Source of the DNA: Nesterenkonia aurantiaca
GTDB lineage: Bacteria > Actinomycetota > Actinomycetes > Actinomycetales > Micrococcaceae
Assembly: GCF_004364585.1 (NCBI RefSeq)
Contig: NZ_SOAN01000009.1
Location: 54,323 to 118,322 of the forward strand
Direction of reading: 5' to 3'
Length of the DNA: 64,000 bases
This document shows positions 26,860 to 38,262 of this stretch, in pieces (positions within the stretch are counted from its first letter, which is position 1; every line of letters starts with the position of its first letter). The notes under the pieces were generated by a model. The model saw only the letters and a list, made by a program, of their open reading frames with translations, was not told where the DNA came from and made no database searches. The translations under genes were made by a program, and so were the position numbers.

Positions 26860-26861
26860 GT

Positions 26862-26903
26862 GGGCCACGGATGCTGGGCCACGGATCCTGGGCCACGGAT
26901 GCG
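26862..26903. repeat. Three tandem 14-bp units
   Basis: GGGCCACGGATGCT, GGGCCACGGATCCT and GGGCCACGGATGCG follow directly on each other between the M23 gene and the monooxygenase. Period 14 is not coding. Role unknown; it looks like replication slippage. Confidence 0.8.
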
Positions 26904-26961
26904 GGGCCGGGACCCTGCAGGCCTGGTGCTCGGATGAGGTGACCATGGGGAGACGATACCG

Positions 26962-28230
26962 ATGACCCAGCCACAGCGTGACTGTGTGATCGCCGGGGGA
27001 GGGCCTGCCGGGATGATGCTGGGCTACCTGCTGGCCCGCGCCGGACTGGCGGTCACCGTGGTCGAGAAGCACGCTGATTTCTTCCGTGACTTCCGCGGTG
27101 ACACCGTCCACCCCTCCACGATCACGCTCCTGGCCGAGCTCGGGCTGCGCGAGAAGTTTCTGGCGCTGCCCGTCACTCAGCTCTGCACCCTTGACGCCGT
27201 CGTCGAGGGTGAGCGGATGACCCTGGTGGACTTCGGGGTGCTGCGCGCACCGGACAATTTCCTGGTCTTGGCCCCGCAGTGGGACTTCCTGGACTTCCTC
27301 GCCCAGGAAGCACGGACGCTGCCGGGCTTCGACCTGCAGATGGACACCGAAGCCATTGGTCTGCTGCGTGCGCCCCTGGACCAGGATGCGGGGCGGGAAG
27401 ATGCTCAGGGAACTGACAGCGCCGGGGACGTGCTCGGTCTGCGTGTCCGTTCAGCTGGTGGTGACCAGCAGATTCATGCCCGGCTCACGGTGGCCGCAGA
27501 TGGCAGAACCTCGGCGCTGCGCGAAGCTGCCGGGCTGCGAGCGGTGGAGTCCGGGGTGCCCATCGACGTGCTCTGGTTCAGCCTTCCAAAGCCCTCCGAA
27601 CCGCCACCGGCGACCCTGGCCTATGTCTCCTCGGCAGGCATGGTGCTGACCATCGACCGTGGCGACACCTACCAATCCGGCCTGATCATCAAGAAGGGCG
27701 CATTCCCCGCGATGCAGCAGACCGGGATCACCGAGTTCCGCACCCGGCTTGTGGCGGCGGCTCCGGTGCTCGCCGGGGTCGCGGACACGCTCACCGAATG
27801 GGAGCAGATCAAGCTGCTCACGGTGCAGATCAATCGGCTCCTGCGCTGGCACCGGCCCGGATTCATCGCGATCGGCGACGCCGCCCATGCGATGTCCCCG
27901 ATGTTCGGAGTGGGCGTGAATTACGCCATCCAGGATGCGGTCGCGCTCGCCAATGCGATCACCCCGCAGCTGCGGCAGGGCGTGGTCCCGGAGCGCACGC
28001 TGGCGGGAGTGCAGGCCCGTCGGGAGCGCCCCGTGAAGGTGATGCAGGCCATTCAGGGCCGGGGGCATCGGGTGATCGCGCGTGCCACCGTTGGGCAACG
28101 GGTGCTTTCCCTGGGCGCGGTGAGACTGCTGCGGCTGGGCTCACCTGTGCTGCGTCGGATCCTGGCCCGGGTCGTCGGGGTCGGTCTGCTTCCGGAACAT
28201 GTGCGCACCCCTCCCGGCGGATCCCGATGA
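26962..28230 (+). CDS. FAD-dependent monooxygenase
   Basis: A 422-residue PHBH-type flavoprotein: dinucleotide loop IAGGGPAGMMLGYLLARAGLAVTVVEKHADFF, DTVHPSTITLLAELGL after it, and the second FAD site FIAIGDAAHAMSPMFGVGVNYAIQDAV. A Gly/Asp-rich 25-residue insertion near residue 140 (DQDAGREDAQGTDSAGD) is not typical. GGGGAGA precedes the ATG. Aromatic or polyketide-like substrates are usual for the family; none can be inferred here. Confidence 0.9.
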   Translation: MTQPQRDCVIAGGGPAGMMLGYLLARAGLAVTVVEKHADFFRDFRGDTVHPSTITLLAELGLREKFLALPVTQLCTLDAVVEGERMTLVDFGVLRAPDNFLVLAPQWDFLDFLAQEARTLPGFDLQMDTEAIGLLRAPLDQDAGREDAQGTDSAGDVLGLRVRSAGGDQQIHARLTVAADGRTSALREAAGLRAVESGVPIDVLWFSLPKPSEPPPATLAYVSSAGMVLTIDRGDTYQSGLIIKKGAFPAMQQTGITEFRTRLVAAAPVLAGVADTLTEWEQIKLLTVQINRLLRWHRPGFIAIGDAAHAMSPMFGVGVNYAIQDAVALANAITPQLRQGVVPERTLAGVQARRERPVKVMQAIQGRGHRVIARATVGQRVLSLGAVRLLRLGSPVLRRILARVVGVGLLPEHVRTPPGGSR

Positions 28231-28302
28231 TGGCATTCCGAAACGTGGCCGAAAACACTGCTGTGGCACAATGAGGGGAAACCGAATCATCGCCATGTCC
28301 CC

Positions 28303-28545
28303 TGTGTGGGAGAGTCCGGCTGGCGCCCAGAGCAGTGTTCGCACTGCAGCCCTGGGCGCGGATCCGGCGCCGAAGGAGCAATATCCTCCCCGGGAATCTC
28401 TCAGGCACTCAGTACCGTGCAGGGGTGGCAACTCTGGAAAGCAGCACGTCAGGACGATGTCCTGGCTGGCTCACCGAAGGTGCAAGCCGGTTCTGCCCCG
28501 TCTGACGGGAGCGGTGACCGGTGAATCTCTCAGGTCCATCACAGA
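28303..28545 (+). promoter_or_regulatory. Tandem glycine riboswitch (gcvT motif)
   Basis: Two aptamers lie 45 bases before gcvP. Aptamer 1 (about 28303-28430) has GGGAGAG, CCGAAGGAGCAA and GAATCTCTCAGGCAC. Aptamer 2 (about 28432-28545) has CTCTGGAAAG, ACCGAAGGTGCAAG and GTGAATCTCTCAGGT. Both are followed by the conserved paired segments of the class. Aptamer 1 carries an extra hairpin GCAGTG-TTCG-CACTGC at about 28333-28348. Glycine binding would turn on the downstream cleavage operon. Confidence 0.93.
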
Positions 28546-28590
28546 GCGGGGGAGGAACCCGCGCCATCTCCATGCCTGGAAGGTTCCTCT

Positions 28591-31550
<2,960 letters not shown>

Positions 31551-31554
<4 letters not shown>

Positions 31555-32768
31555 GAGAGACCGCGCTGAGCGCCGCCCACGCCGAACTGGGCGCCAGCTT
31601 CACCGACTTCGGCGGCTGGAAGATGCCGCTGAAGTACAGCTCCGAACTCGAGGAGCACCACGCGGTGCGCACCACCGCCGGGCTCTTCGACCTCTCCCAT
31701 ATGGGAGAGATCAGGATCGTCGGCCCCGATGCTGCGACCTTCCTGAACACCGCGCTGGTCGGCAACCTCGCCGCGGTGAAGATCGGCAAGGCGAAGTACT
31801 CGCTGATCTGCCGCGAGGACGGCGGGATCCTCGATGATCTGATCGCGTACCGGATCGATGAGGACGAGTACCTGCTGGTGCCCAATGCCTCGAACCGCGA
31901 GGTGGTCGCCGCTGCACTCAGCGAGCGTGCCGCCGCGGGCCCGGCCGGCAACACCGCATCCGCCGACAGCCCCACATCCTCCGACAGCCCCACATCCTCC
32001 GACAGCGCCGCACCCGAGGGGGCCGGCTTCGACGTCGAGGTCTGGGACGAATCCGAGGGGATCAGCCTGATCGCGGTGCAGGGACCCGTCGCGCAGAAGA
32101 TCATCAGCTCCGTGGTGCGCGCGAATGAGACCTTCCTGGTCGAAGAGCTGGGCTACTACGCGTTCACCACGGTGAGCATCGGCGGCGACGAGATCCTGCT
32201 GGCCCGCACCGGCTACACCGGGGAGGACGGGTTCGAGCTGTTCCTGCCCAACGACAAGGCCCACGCCCTGTGGCTGGCGCTGCTGGAGGCCGGATCGGAC
32301 GACGCTCTGGTGCCCTGCGGACTGGCCTGCCGGGATTCGCTGCGCCTGGAGGCCGGCATGCCGCTCTACGGCAACGAGCTCTCCACCGAGCGGGTCAGCT
32401 TCGAGGCCGGGCTGCCGGTGGTCTCCTTCAGCAAGCAGGAGAACTTCACAGGTCGCGCCGCCCTGGAGGCGGCCAAGGCCGAGGGTCGCGGCAAGACCTC
32501 GGGTCAGCGGCTGGTCGGGCTCAAGGGTCTGGGCAAGCGGGCCGGCCGCGGCGGCTACCCGGTGCTCGCCGTCGAGGGAGCGGCAGCCGGTGAGACCGTG
32601 GGCGCGGTGACCTCCGGGCTGCCCAGCCCGACCCTGGGCTTCCCGATCGCGATGGCCTACGTCGAGGTCGAGCACACCGAGCCCGGCACCCGGCTCGATA
32701 TTGATCTGCGCGGCAAGCCCCAGCCCTTCGAAGTGGTCCCGCTGCCCTTCTACCGCCGCGCCCGCTGA
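31551..32768 (+). CDS. gcvT: Glycine cleavage T protein (aminomethyltransferase)
   Basis: Transfers the methylene group from GcvH to tetrahydrofolate, releasing ammonia. 405 residues: [38 protein letters not shown] at the N-terminus, [16 protein letters not shown] in the middle and [17 protein letters not shown] near the end. A Ser/Pro/Asp insertion of about 25 residues around position 140 ([10 protein letters not shown]) comes from an 18-bp DNA repeat. The ATG overlaps the gcvP stop. Confidence 0.96.
31963..32009 (+). repeat. 18-bp tandem repeat within gcvT
   Basis: CCGACAGCCCCACATCCT occurs at 31963-31980 and 31981-31998, followed by a partial third unit. It encodes SDSPTS-type sequence and keeps the frame. 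Confidence 0.85.
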
Positions 32769-32792
32769 GCGCGACAGGATTCGAGACTCACC

Positions 32793-34307
32793 ATGACCAT
32801 CAGCATCTTCGATCTGCTCCGGGTCGGCATCGGCCCCTCCTCCTCGCACACCGTGGGACCGATGCGCGCCGCACGGCGCTTCGTGACCGAGCAGCTCGGC
32901 AGTCCTGAGGCGCTGGCCCGGACCGAGACGGTGCAGGTGGATCTCTACGGGTCGCTCTCGGCCACCGGACGCGGTCACGGCACCTTCACCGCGGTGCTGC
33001 TCGGTCTGGAGGGCTGGGACCCGGAGACCATCTTGCCCGAGCAGGTCGACTCGCGGCTTGCCGCGATGGAGGCCTCCGGCATGGTCCAGCTGGGAGCCCG
33101 GCGCGAGCACGACGGCGCTGAGTCCGGTTCCGCGGGCGGGCAACCGGCGCAGGATCCTGCGCAGGAGGCCGGCAGGGAGACCCGGCTGCGGGTGGAGGAC
33201 TTCATCCAGCGCCCGCTCACGGTCATGGACCGGCACACCAACGCCATGACGCTCACCGCATTCGATGCCGAGGGAGGCCAGGTCGCGAAGGAGATCTTCT
33301 ACTCCATCGGTGGCGGCTTCGTGCTCTCTGAATCCGATGCGGTGGCCTCCGACGCCTCGCTGGGGGAGGCGCTCGCCACTCCGGATGCCGAGGTGCCCTA
33401 CCCCTTCACCACGGCCGCGCAGCTCATGGAGCACTGTGCCCGTTCAGGTCTTCCGGTCTCCCGGGTGATGCTCGCCAATGAGCGCGCCCTGCACCGCGCC
33501 CGCCACGGCGGCACTGCGGAAGCGGCCGAAACCGAGATCACCAGCAAGGTGCTGCACCTCTGGCAGGTCATGGAGGAGTGCAAGAACTCCGCCTTGGAGC
33601 GGGAGGGGCATCTGCCGGGCGGACTCAAGGTCCGACGTCGCGCCCCCGACTGGCACGCCCGGATGTGGAAGGACGACCCGGGCCGCACCCACGCCTACTG
33701 GCAGGAATGGGTGAACCTCGTGGCGCTGGCAGTCAACGAGGAGAACGCCTCCGGCGGGCGGGTGGTCACCGCACCTACCAATGGTGCCGCCGGGATCATT
33801 CCTGCCGTCGGGTTCTACGCCACCCATTACGGGCCCGGAGCGAGCTACGCGGGGGAGGAGGACCGCGAGGACATCGCCGTGCGGTTCCTGCTCACGGCCG
33901 CCGCCATCGGGGTCCTCTATAAGGAACAGGCCTCGATCTCCGGTGCCGAGGTCGGGTGTCAGGGTGAGGTCGGATCGGCCGCCTCGATGGCCGCCGCCGG
34001 GCTCTGCGAGGTTCTGGGCGGCAGCGCGAAACAGGTGGAGAACGCCGCCGAGATCGCGATGGAGCACAACCTCGGGCTCACCTGCGATCCGATCGGCGGA
34101 CTGGTGCAGGTGCCCTGCATTGAGCGCAACGCCATGGGCGCGACCAAGGCGGTCAACGCCGCCCGGATGGCGCTGATGGGCGACGGCGACCACCGGGTCT
34201 CCCTGGACGAGGTCATCGTGACCATGCGCGAGACCGGCAAGGACATGTCCTCGAAGTATAAGGAGACCGCTTTGGGCGGGCTGGCGGTCAATGTCGTGGA
34301 GTGCTGA
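32793..34307 (+). CDS. sdaA: L-serine ammonia-lyase (iron-sulfur, single chain)
   Basis: Deaminates L-serine to pyruvate with a [4Fe-4S] cluster. 504 residues: the beta domain begins [28 protein letters not shown]; the alpha domain has [44 protein letters not shown] and [19 protein letters not shown], providing the cluster Cys residues. A Gly/Gln/Ala-rich loop near residue 115 is extra. It lies 24 bases after gcvT, so glycine is turned via serine (serine hydroxymethyltransferase elsewhere) into pyruvate. Confidence 0.96.
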   Translation: MTISIFDLLRVGIGPSSSHTVGPMRAARRFVTEQLGSPEALARTETVQVDLYGSLSATGRGHGTFTAVLLGLEGWDPETILPEQVDSRLAAMEASGMVQLGARREHDGAESGSAGGQPAQDPAQEAGRETRLRVEDFIQRPLTVMDRHTNAMTLTAFDAEGGQVAKEIFYSIGGGFVLSESDAVASDASLGEALATPDAEVPYPFTTAAQLMEHCARSGLPVSRVMLANERALHRARHGGTAEAAETEITSKVLHLWQVMEECKNSALEREGHLPGGLKVRRRAPDWHARMWKDDPGRTHAYWQEWVNLVALAVNEENASGGRVVTAPTNGAAGIIPAVGFYATHYGPGASYAGEEDREDIAVRFLLTAAAIGVLYKEQASISGAEVGCQGEVGSAASMAAAGLCEVLGGSAKQVENAAEIAMEHNLGLTCDPIGGLVQVPCIERNAMGATKAVNAARMALMGDGDHRVSLDEVIVTMRETGKDMSSKYKETALGGLAVNVVEC

Positions 34308-34324
34308 GCCTCAGGGGGGAAGTC

Positions 34325-34355
34325 GTGCGGCGCCGCCTCGTAGGCGCCGCCGCAC
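34325..34355. terminator. Bidirectional hairpin between sdaA and acyl-CoA dehydrogenase
   Basis: GTGCGGCGCCGCCT (34325-34338) pairs with AGGCGCCGCCGCAC (34342-34355), 13 of 14 pairs, with a three-base loop, between convergent genes. No T-run. Confidence 0.65.
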
Positions 34356-34362
34356 ACCAGGC

Positions 34363-35604
34363 CTAGGCGAAGGCCGAATACCCGGTCAGGTCGCGTCCGA
34401 TGATCAGGCTCTGGACGGACTCGGTGCCCTCATAGGTGTGGATCGCCTCGATGTCGGCCATATGGCGCGGGACCTTGTTCTTGAGCAGGATCCCGTTGCC
34501 GCCGAGCATGTCCCGGGCGACCTGGGCGATCGCCCGGGCCTTGCGGGTGTTGTGATACTTCGCCAGCGAGGCCTGCGGCCCGGTCAGGGTCCCGGCGATG
34601 TCGCGTTCGGTGACCGCTCGGACGTGCAGCTGCATGGAAGTCAGCTCTGAGACCATCCAGGTCAGACGCTCCTGCACCAGCTGGAAGCTGGCCAGCGGAC
34701 GGCTGAACTGCTCCCGCTGCTTGGAGTAGCTCAGCGCCGCCTCGACCAGTGCCGAGGCATGGCCGACGGCGGACCAGGCCACTCCCAGCCGGGTCGCGAA
34801 GAGCACCTTGGAGGCATCCTTGAAGGTCTTTGCCCCCGGCAGCACGGCGTGGGCGGGGACCTCGACGTCTTCGTACTGGATCAGCGCCTGGTGGATCGCG
34901 CGCAGCGAGGCCTTGCCCTGGATCACCTCGGCCCGGTAGCCGCGAGTGTCCTGATCGATCATGAAGCAGCGGACGTTGCCGTCGTGGACGCCGCCGGCCA
35001 CCCGGGCCCAGGTGAACGTGAGCCCGCCTGAGGCACCGTTGCCGATCCACTTCTTGGCCCCGTTGATCACGTAATACCCGGAGTCCTCGTCGCCGACGAG
35101 CCGGGCGGTGGTCTCCAGTGAGACCGAGTCTGAGCCGTGTGTGGGCTCGGTGAGTGCGAAGGACCCCAGCGTCTGCGCCGTGGCCAGCTTGGTGAAATGC
35201 TCGGCCTTCTGGTCAGCCGAGCCGAAGAGCGCCAGAGTGCGCAGCGCCAGCCCGCCCTGGACTGCCAGGGCTGTGCCCAGTGAGCCGTCCGTTCGGGAGG
35301 TCTCCATGTTCACCAGCCCGGCTGCCATCGGGGAGAGGGTCTCCATCGAGGCCTCGGAGACGTCGACGCCGTCGGTGAGCAGTCCCAGGCCGCCAGCCTT
35401 GCGCACGAGGTCCACGGGGTACTCCGCATGCTCCCAGTGCTGGGCCATCCGAGTCTCCAGGCCGGCGGAGAACTCGCGGGCGCGGGTCCACCACTGCCGG
35501 TCCGCGGCGGGAAGGTCATCGAAGACCCCGTAGTAGTCGAGATCTTGCGCGGTGGAGACGTCGTAGATCGGATCAACGGTGGCATCGGGAGCGTGATGTG
35601 TCAT
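34363..35604 (-). CDS. Acyl-CoA dehydrogenase, glutaryl-CoA dehydrogenase-like
   Basis: A 413-residue FAD enzyme of acyl-CoA oxidation. Signatures: FALTEPTHGSDSVSLETTARL, YVINGAKKWIGNG, ARDMLGGNGILL and the end HTYEGTESVQSLIIGRDLTG, whose Glu in YEGT is the catalytic base of the glutaryl-CoA dehydrogenase branch. An ATG nine bases further upstream (35613) is an equal alternative start; neither has a strong ribosome site. No partner genes (ETF, thiolase) are adjacent, so the substrate stays open. Confidence 0.9.
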   Translation of the reverse strand: MTHHAPDATVDPIYDVSTAQDLDYYGVFDDLPAADRQWWTRAREFSAGLETRMAQHWEHAEYPVDLVRKAGGLGLLTDGVDVSEASMETLSPMAAGLVNMETSRTDGSLGTALAVQGGLALRTLALFGSADQKAEHFTKLATAQTLGSFALTEPTHGSDSVSLETTARLVGDEDSGYYVINGAKKWIGNGASGGLTFTWARVAGGVHDGNVRCFMIDQDTRGYRAEVIQGKASLRAIHQALIQYEDVEVPAHAVLPGAKTFKDASKVLFATRLGVAWSAVGHASALVEAALSYSKQREQFSRPLASFQLVQERLTWMVSELTSMQLHVRAVTERDIAGTLTGPQASLAKYHNTRKARAIAQVARDMLGGNGILLKNKVPRHMADIEAIHTYEGTESVQSLIIGRDLTGYSAFA

Positions 35605-35613
35605 GGCACACAT

Positions 35614-35815
35614 GTTACTCGATAGTCACAAGCGGTGGGAGCTTAGTTGAACTTGCAAACTGTAGACATAAGTCCACTTACGCCGTGGGTTCAGCGCCCG
35701 GAGAATAGTAACTGGACGTGCACCACAGGTGCATGATTCAGGGAGAGGGCATCGGCCTTGAGGCGCTCCGAGTTACGGTGCAAGGGTTCGGAGCAGGACC
35801 TCGGCTGATGTCAAT
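35614..35815. other. Intergenic region without a recognised gene
   Basis: About 200 bases between the acyl-CoA dehydrogenase start and the kinase hairpin. It is AT-richer than its surroundings (TTAGTTGAACTTGCAAACTG at about 35642-35661) and probably holds the dehydrogenase promoter. No open frame with a ribosome site was found. Confidence 0.5.
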
Positions 35816-35846
35816 GCTCGGGCGGTGGGAACGGCACCGCCCGAGC
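35816..35846. terminator. Perfect 12-bp hairpin downstream of the histidine kinase
   Basis: GCTCGGGCGGTG pairs perfectly with CACCGCCCGAGC around a seven-base loop. It lies 54 bases beyond the kinase stop on the minus strand. No T-run on that side, so it may be a rho-independent stop of the weak kind or an RNA-stabilising hairpin. Confidence 0.6.
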
Positions 35847-35899
35847 CTCTCTGTGTCTGACGGCTTTTTCGTTCAGCAACAGCCCGACGGTGGCTTGCC

Positions 35900-37084
35900 T
35901 CAGCGCGGCAGCCGCATCTGGATTCCGGTGACCTGCACGCTCCAGATGCCGTCAGCAGGTGCGCCTGCCTCGATCGTGCCCCCGAAGGTGGCCGCGCGGT
36001 CCTCCATGCTGATCAGTCCGGTTCCTGAGGTGGCAAACTTCGGGGCCGGTGCTTGACTCGGGTCGGTCCGGTTCGTCACGGCAAGGTCCACGGTGGCCTC
36101 CTTGACCTCAAGCTCGATGCTGCAGTCGTTGATGGCATGGCCGCGAGCTCCGTGCTTGACCACGTTCGTGGTGCACTCCTGCAGAATCCGGTAGAGGCAG
36201 GCCTCCACAGACTGCGGGATCGAGCTGAGATCCCCGTGCACCGAGGTGTCCACCGAGAATCCGAGGTCCTGCAGGCGCCCCGTGAAGCGCTGCAGGCCGG
36301 ACTCCAGATCGAGCTCGGGCGCATCGCCCGGGCCGGAGCCGATGATGTTCTCACGCTGCAGCACCAGCAGCACGCGACGCAGGTCGTGGAGCGCGGCGCT
36401 GGCGGACTGGGAGATCTGGGACAGTGCCGCAGCGCGCGATTCCGGGGTCCCGGTGGCTGTCGCAACCTGAGTCTGCATAGAGATGACGGTGAGGTCGTGG
36501 GCCAGGATGTCGTGGAGGTCCCTTGCGATGGAACGTCGCTCCCCGGAGAGCGCCTCCTCGTGTGCTGCGCGCAGATCGCCGAGCTCGCGCTCAGCCGTTA
36601 GGCGTGAGGCGAGGTGTCTCCGGGTGGCTCGACCGGCCAGGTAGGACAGAACCATCAATACCGCGGATGTCAGGCTCAAACCGACGGCGAGTACCCGAAC
36701 GCTTTCTGAGAGGCCCACGCTGATGGCGATCAACAGGCTCATCACCAGATAGAGGTGTCGAACCCAGGGTGAGCAGTACAGCGCACACAGGCCGCTGAAC
36801 AACGCGATCAGCATGACGCTTTCGAGCGGAGGTCCCGGTAGCACTGTGGTCCCGATGGCCGCGCCGAGCAGGGCCACAAACGCTCCTGCCGCGGGATGCA
36901 GCCAGAACAAGGAGGCCGCGAGAATCCAGATCACGTACCCGTACTGAAGTGTCGGACTGGCGTATTCGGGGTCGAAGATCAGAGCCAGACCGACGTCTGC
37001 GGAGATTCCGCCGAGGGTGGCGAGAGTGAGGACGCTCAAGACTCGGCGGCTTGGCGCTACATCGCTCGAAAAAGTCACTCTCAA
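35900..37084 (-). CDS. Sensor histidine kinase (HisKA_3, NarL-type system)
   Basis: A 394-residue membrane kinase. The first 150 residues have about six helices without a large outside loop, then DHp HisKA_3 with the phospho-accepting His in SIARDLHDILAHDLTVISMQ, and an ATPase domain (LYRILQECTTNVVKHG, SGTGLISMEDRAATFGGTIEAG). The TTG at 37084 has AGGA seven bases upstream; a GTG two codons on is an alternative. The intramembrane sensor suggests it responds to membrane stress or a hydrophobic peptide. A 51-residue peptide gene ends 33 bases upstream on the same strand; the response regulator is divergent at 37501. Confidence 0.9.
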   Translation of the reverse strand: MRVTFSSDVAPSRRVLSVLTLATLGGISADVGLALIFDPEYASPTLQYGYVIWILAASLFWLHPAAGAFVALLGAAIGTTVLPGPPLESVMLIALFSGLCALYCSPWVRHLYLVMSLLIAISVGLSESVRVLAVGLSLTSAVLMVLSYLAGRATRRHLASRLTAERELGDLRAAHEEALSGERRSIARDLHDILAHDLTVISMQTQVATATGTPESRAAALSQISQSASAALHDLRRVLLVLQRENIIGSGPGDAPELDLESGLQRFTGRLQDLGFSVDTSVHGDLSSIPQSVEACLYRILQECTTNVVKHGARGHAINDCSIELEVKEATVDLAVTNRTDPSQAPAPKFATSGTGLISMEDRAATFGGTIEAGAPADGIWSVQVTGIQMRLPR

Positions 37085-37117
37085 GGATACGTCCTGACGC
37101 CCTGGACCGGGGAGAGG

Positions 37118-37273
37118 TTAGCAGGATGAAGATCTGGGGAAGGCTGCGCAGAAGAACGAACGAAGGAAACCTTCAACCTCGACCGTACCTGATATGTCAA
37201 AGAATCCAAGAATGGTGGTAAGAACTAAAGTAGAAACTACAGCGATTCGGTAGGCAAACAAAGCGAGAGACAT
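37118..37273 (-). CDS. 51-residue hydrophobic peptide upstream of the histidine kinase
   Basis: ATG (complement of 37271-37273) with AAAGGA eight bases upstream, closing at TAA (37118-37120). The product begins MSLALFAYRIAVVSTLVLTTI, forms one hydrophobic helix over residues about 3-25, then DISGTVEVEGFLRSFF and a short tail with Cys at 42 and 51. It is clearly poorer in GC than its neighbours. It lies 33 bases before the kinase start on the same strand, so both are probably transcribed together from the AT-rich divergent region. A role as signal peptide, kinase accessory subunit or small stress protein is possible; none is proven. Confidence 0.65.
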   Translation of the reverse strand: MSLALFAYRIAVVSTLVLTTILGFFDISGTVEVEGFLRSFFCAAFPRSSSC

Positions 37274-37500
37274 TTTTTGTTCCTTTCAGGGGTGTACTGC
37301 AACAAGTTGAACGTGTATAGTTATATTAACCTGTGTCCAAATTTGGACATAGTGGACTAAAGTAGCTAATTTACTGGGGTCTTCTCTTTTTCGGCACCTC
37401 TCTCGCCCAGAAGGATCTTGAAGCGCGAGACCGGCGTGTTGCTCGGAGTAAGGTAGAAGGCCGCGCCAGGTGTCCCAGGCCGAGAAAGTACAGGTTCAGC
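37274..37500. promoter_or_regulatory. AT-rich divergent region with a perfect 16-bp palindrome
   Basis: TGTCCAAATTTGGACA at 37334-37349 is a perfect palindrome between the peptide-kinase pair and the response regulator. Read on the minus strand it overlaps a possible -35 (TTTGGA) with TATACA 16 bases further. TATAGT and TATATT boxes exist for the plus strand. It is a likely binding site of the partner response regulator. The 100 bases before 37501 show no further gene. Confidence 0.55.
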
Positions 37501-38184
37501 ATGCTCCGTCTTGTCGTTGCAGACGATCATCCGATCATGCGTGCGGCCCTGCGCGCCTATGTGGACTCCGCCCCCGATATGGTCTGCGTGGGCGAAGCGC
37601 AGAACGGGGTCGAAGTCATCGAACGGGTGCGGGAGGAGCATCCCGACGTCGTCATCATGGACCTTAAGATGCCGGTGATGGGCGGGGTTGAGGCAACGGC
37701 TGCGGTCATGGCTATCGCCCCAGAAACCTCGGTCTTGGCGGTCACCACGTTCAGCTCAGAGGGGCATGCTCTGCAGGCCCTGAATGCCGGAGCCAAGGGT
37801 TATATCGTCAAGGACGCCACGGCTGAGCAGGTCTTGGAAGCGGTTCGTCAGGTGCACGGCAGCTCGGTGCCGATCTCTCCGGATGTGGCTCGCAAGCTCG
37901 AGTTCAATGAAGTCAGTGAGGCTGAAGAGTTCTCCGCGGCCCTGGCCGGTTCTGACTATCTTCCGCGGATACCACCCCGGGAGACGGAAGTACTGAACCT
38001 TCTGGCACGAGGGTTCAGCAACCGGGAGATCGCGCTGCGCATGGTGCTGACCGAAGGCGCAGTCAAGGCGCACCTAGGCCGGCTCTGCGTGCGCTTCGGG
38101 GTGCGAGACCGGGTTCAGCTGTTGATCCGTGCGACCCAGCTGGGGCTGATCGAGCCGCAGCTCGAAGAGGGCCAAGAAGGCTAG
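37501..38184 (+). CDS. NarL/FixJ family response regulator
   Basis: A 227-residue regulator. Receiver domain: VVADDHPIMRAALRAYVDSA with the acidic pair, phospho-acceptor Asp in HPDVVIMDLKMPVMGG (residue 53), and Lys in AGAKGYIVKDAT. The LuxR helix-turn-helix is PPRETEVLNLLARGFSNREIALRMVLTEGAVKAHLGRLCVRFGVRDRVQLLI. Partner of the kinase at 35900-37084, from which it diverges. Targets unknown; the palindrome at 37334-37349 is a candidate. Confidence 0.93.
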   Translation: MLRLVVADDHPIMRAALRAYVDSAPDMVCVGEAQNGVEVIERVREEHPDVVIMDLKMPVMGGVEATAAVMAIAPETSVLAVTTFSSEGHALQALNAGAKGYIVKDATAEQVLEAVRQVHGSSVPISPDVARKLEFNEVSEAEEFSAALAGSDYLPRIPPRETEVLNLLARGFSNREIALRMVLTEGAVKAHLGRLCVRFGVRDRVQLLIRATQLGLIEPQLEEGQEG

Positions 38185-38262
38185 GACCAAAGACGAAGAT
38201 CGTGCGGGGTTCGGTGCGCACAGCAGTCATCGCCCAGAGATTATTGCTTGGAAATCATCGGC

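Noticed and set aside
28231..28590. Short frames across the riboswitch
   Set aside because: The sequence is explained by two glycine aptamers.
37224..37365. Repeated ACTAAAGTAG at 37224-37233 and 37356-37365
   Set aside because: One copy lies in the small peptide gene; two copies of a 10-mer in AT-rich DNA may be chance.
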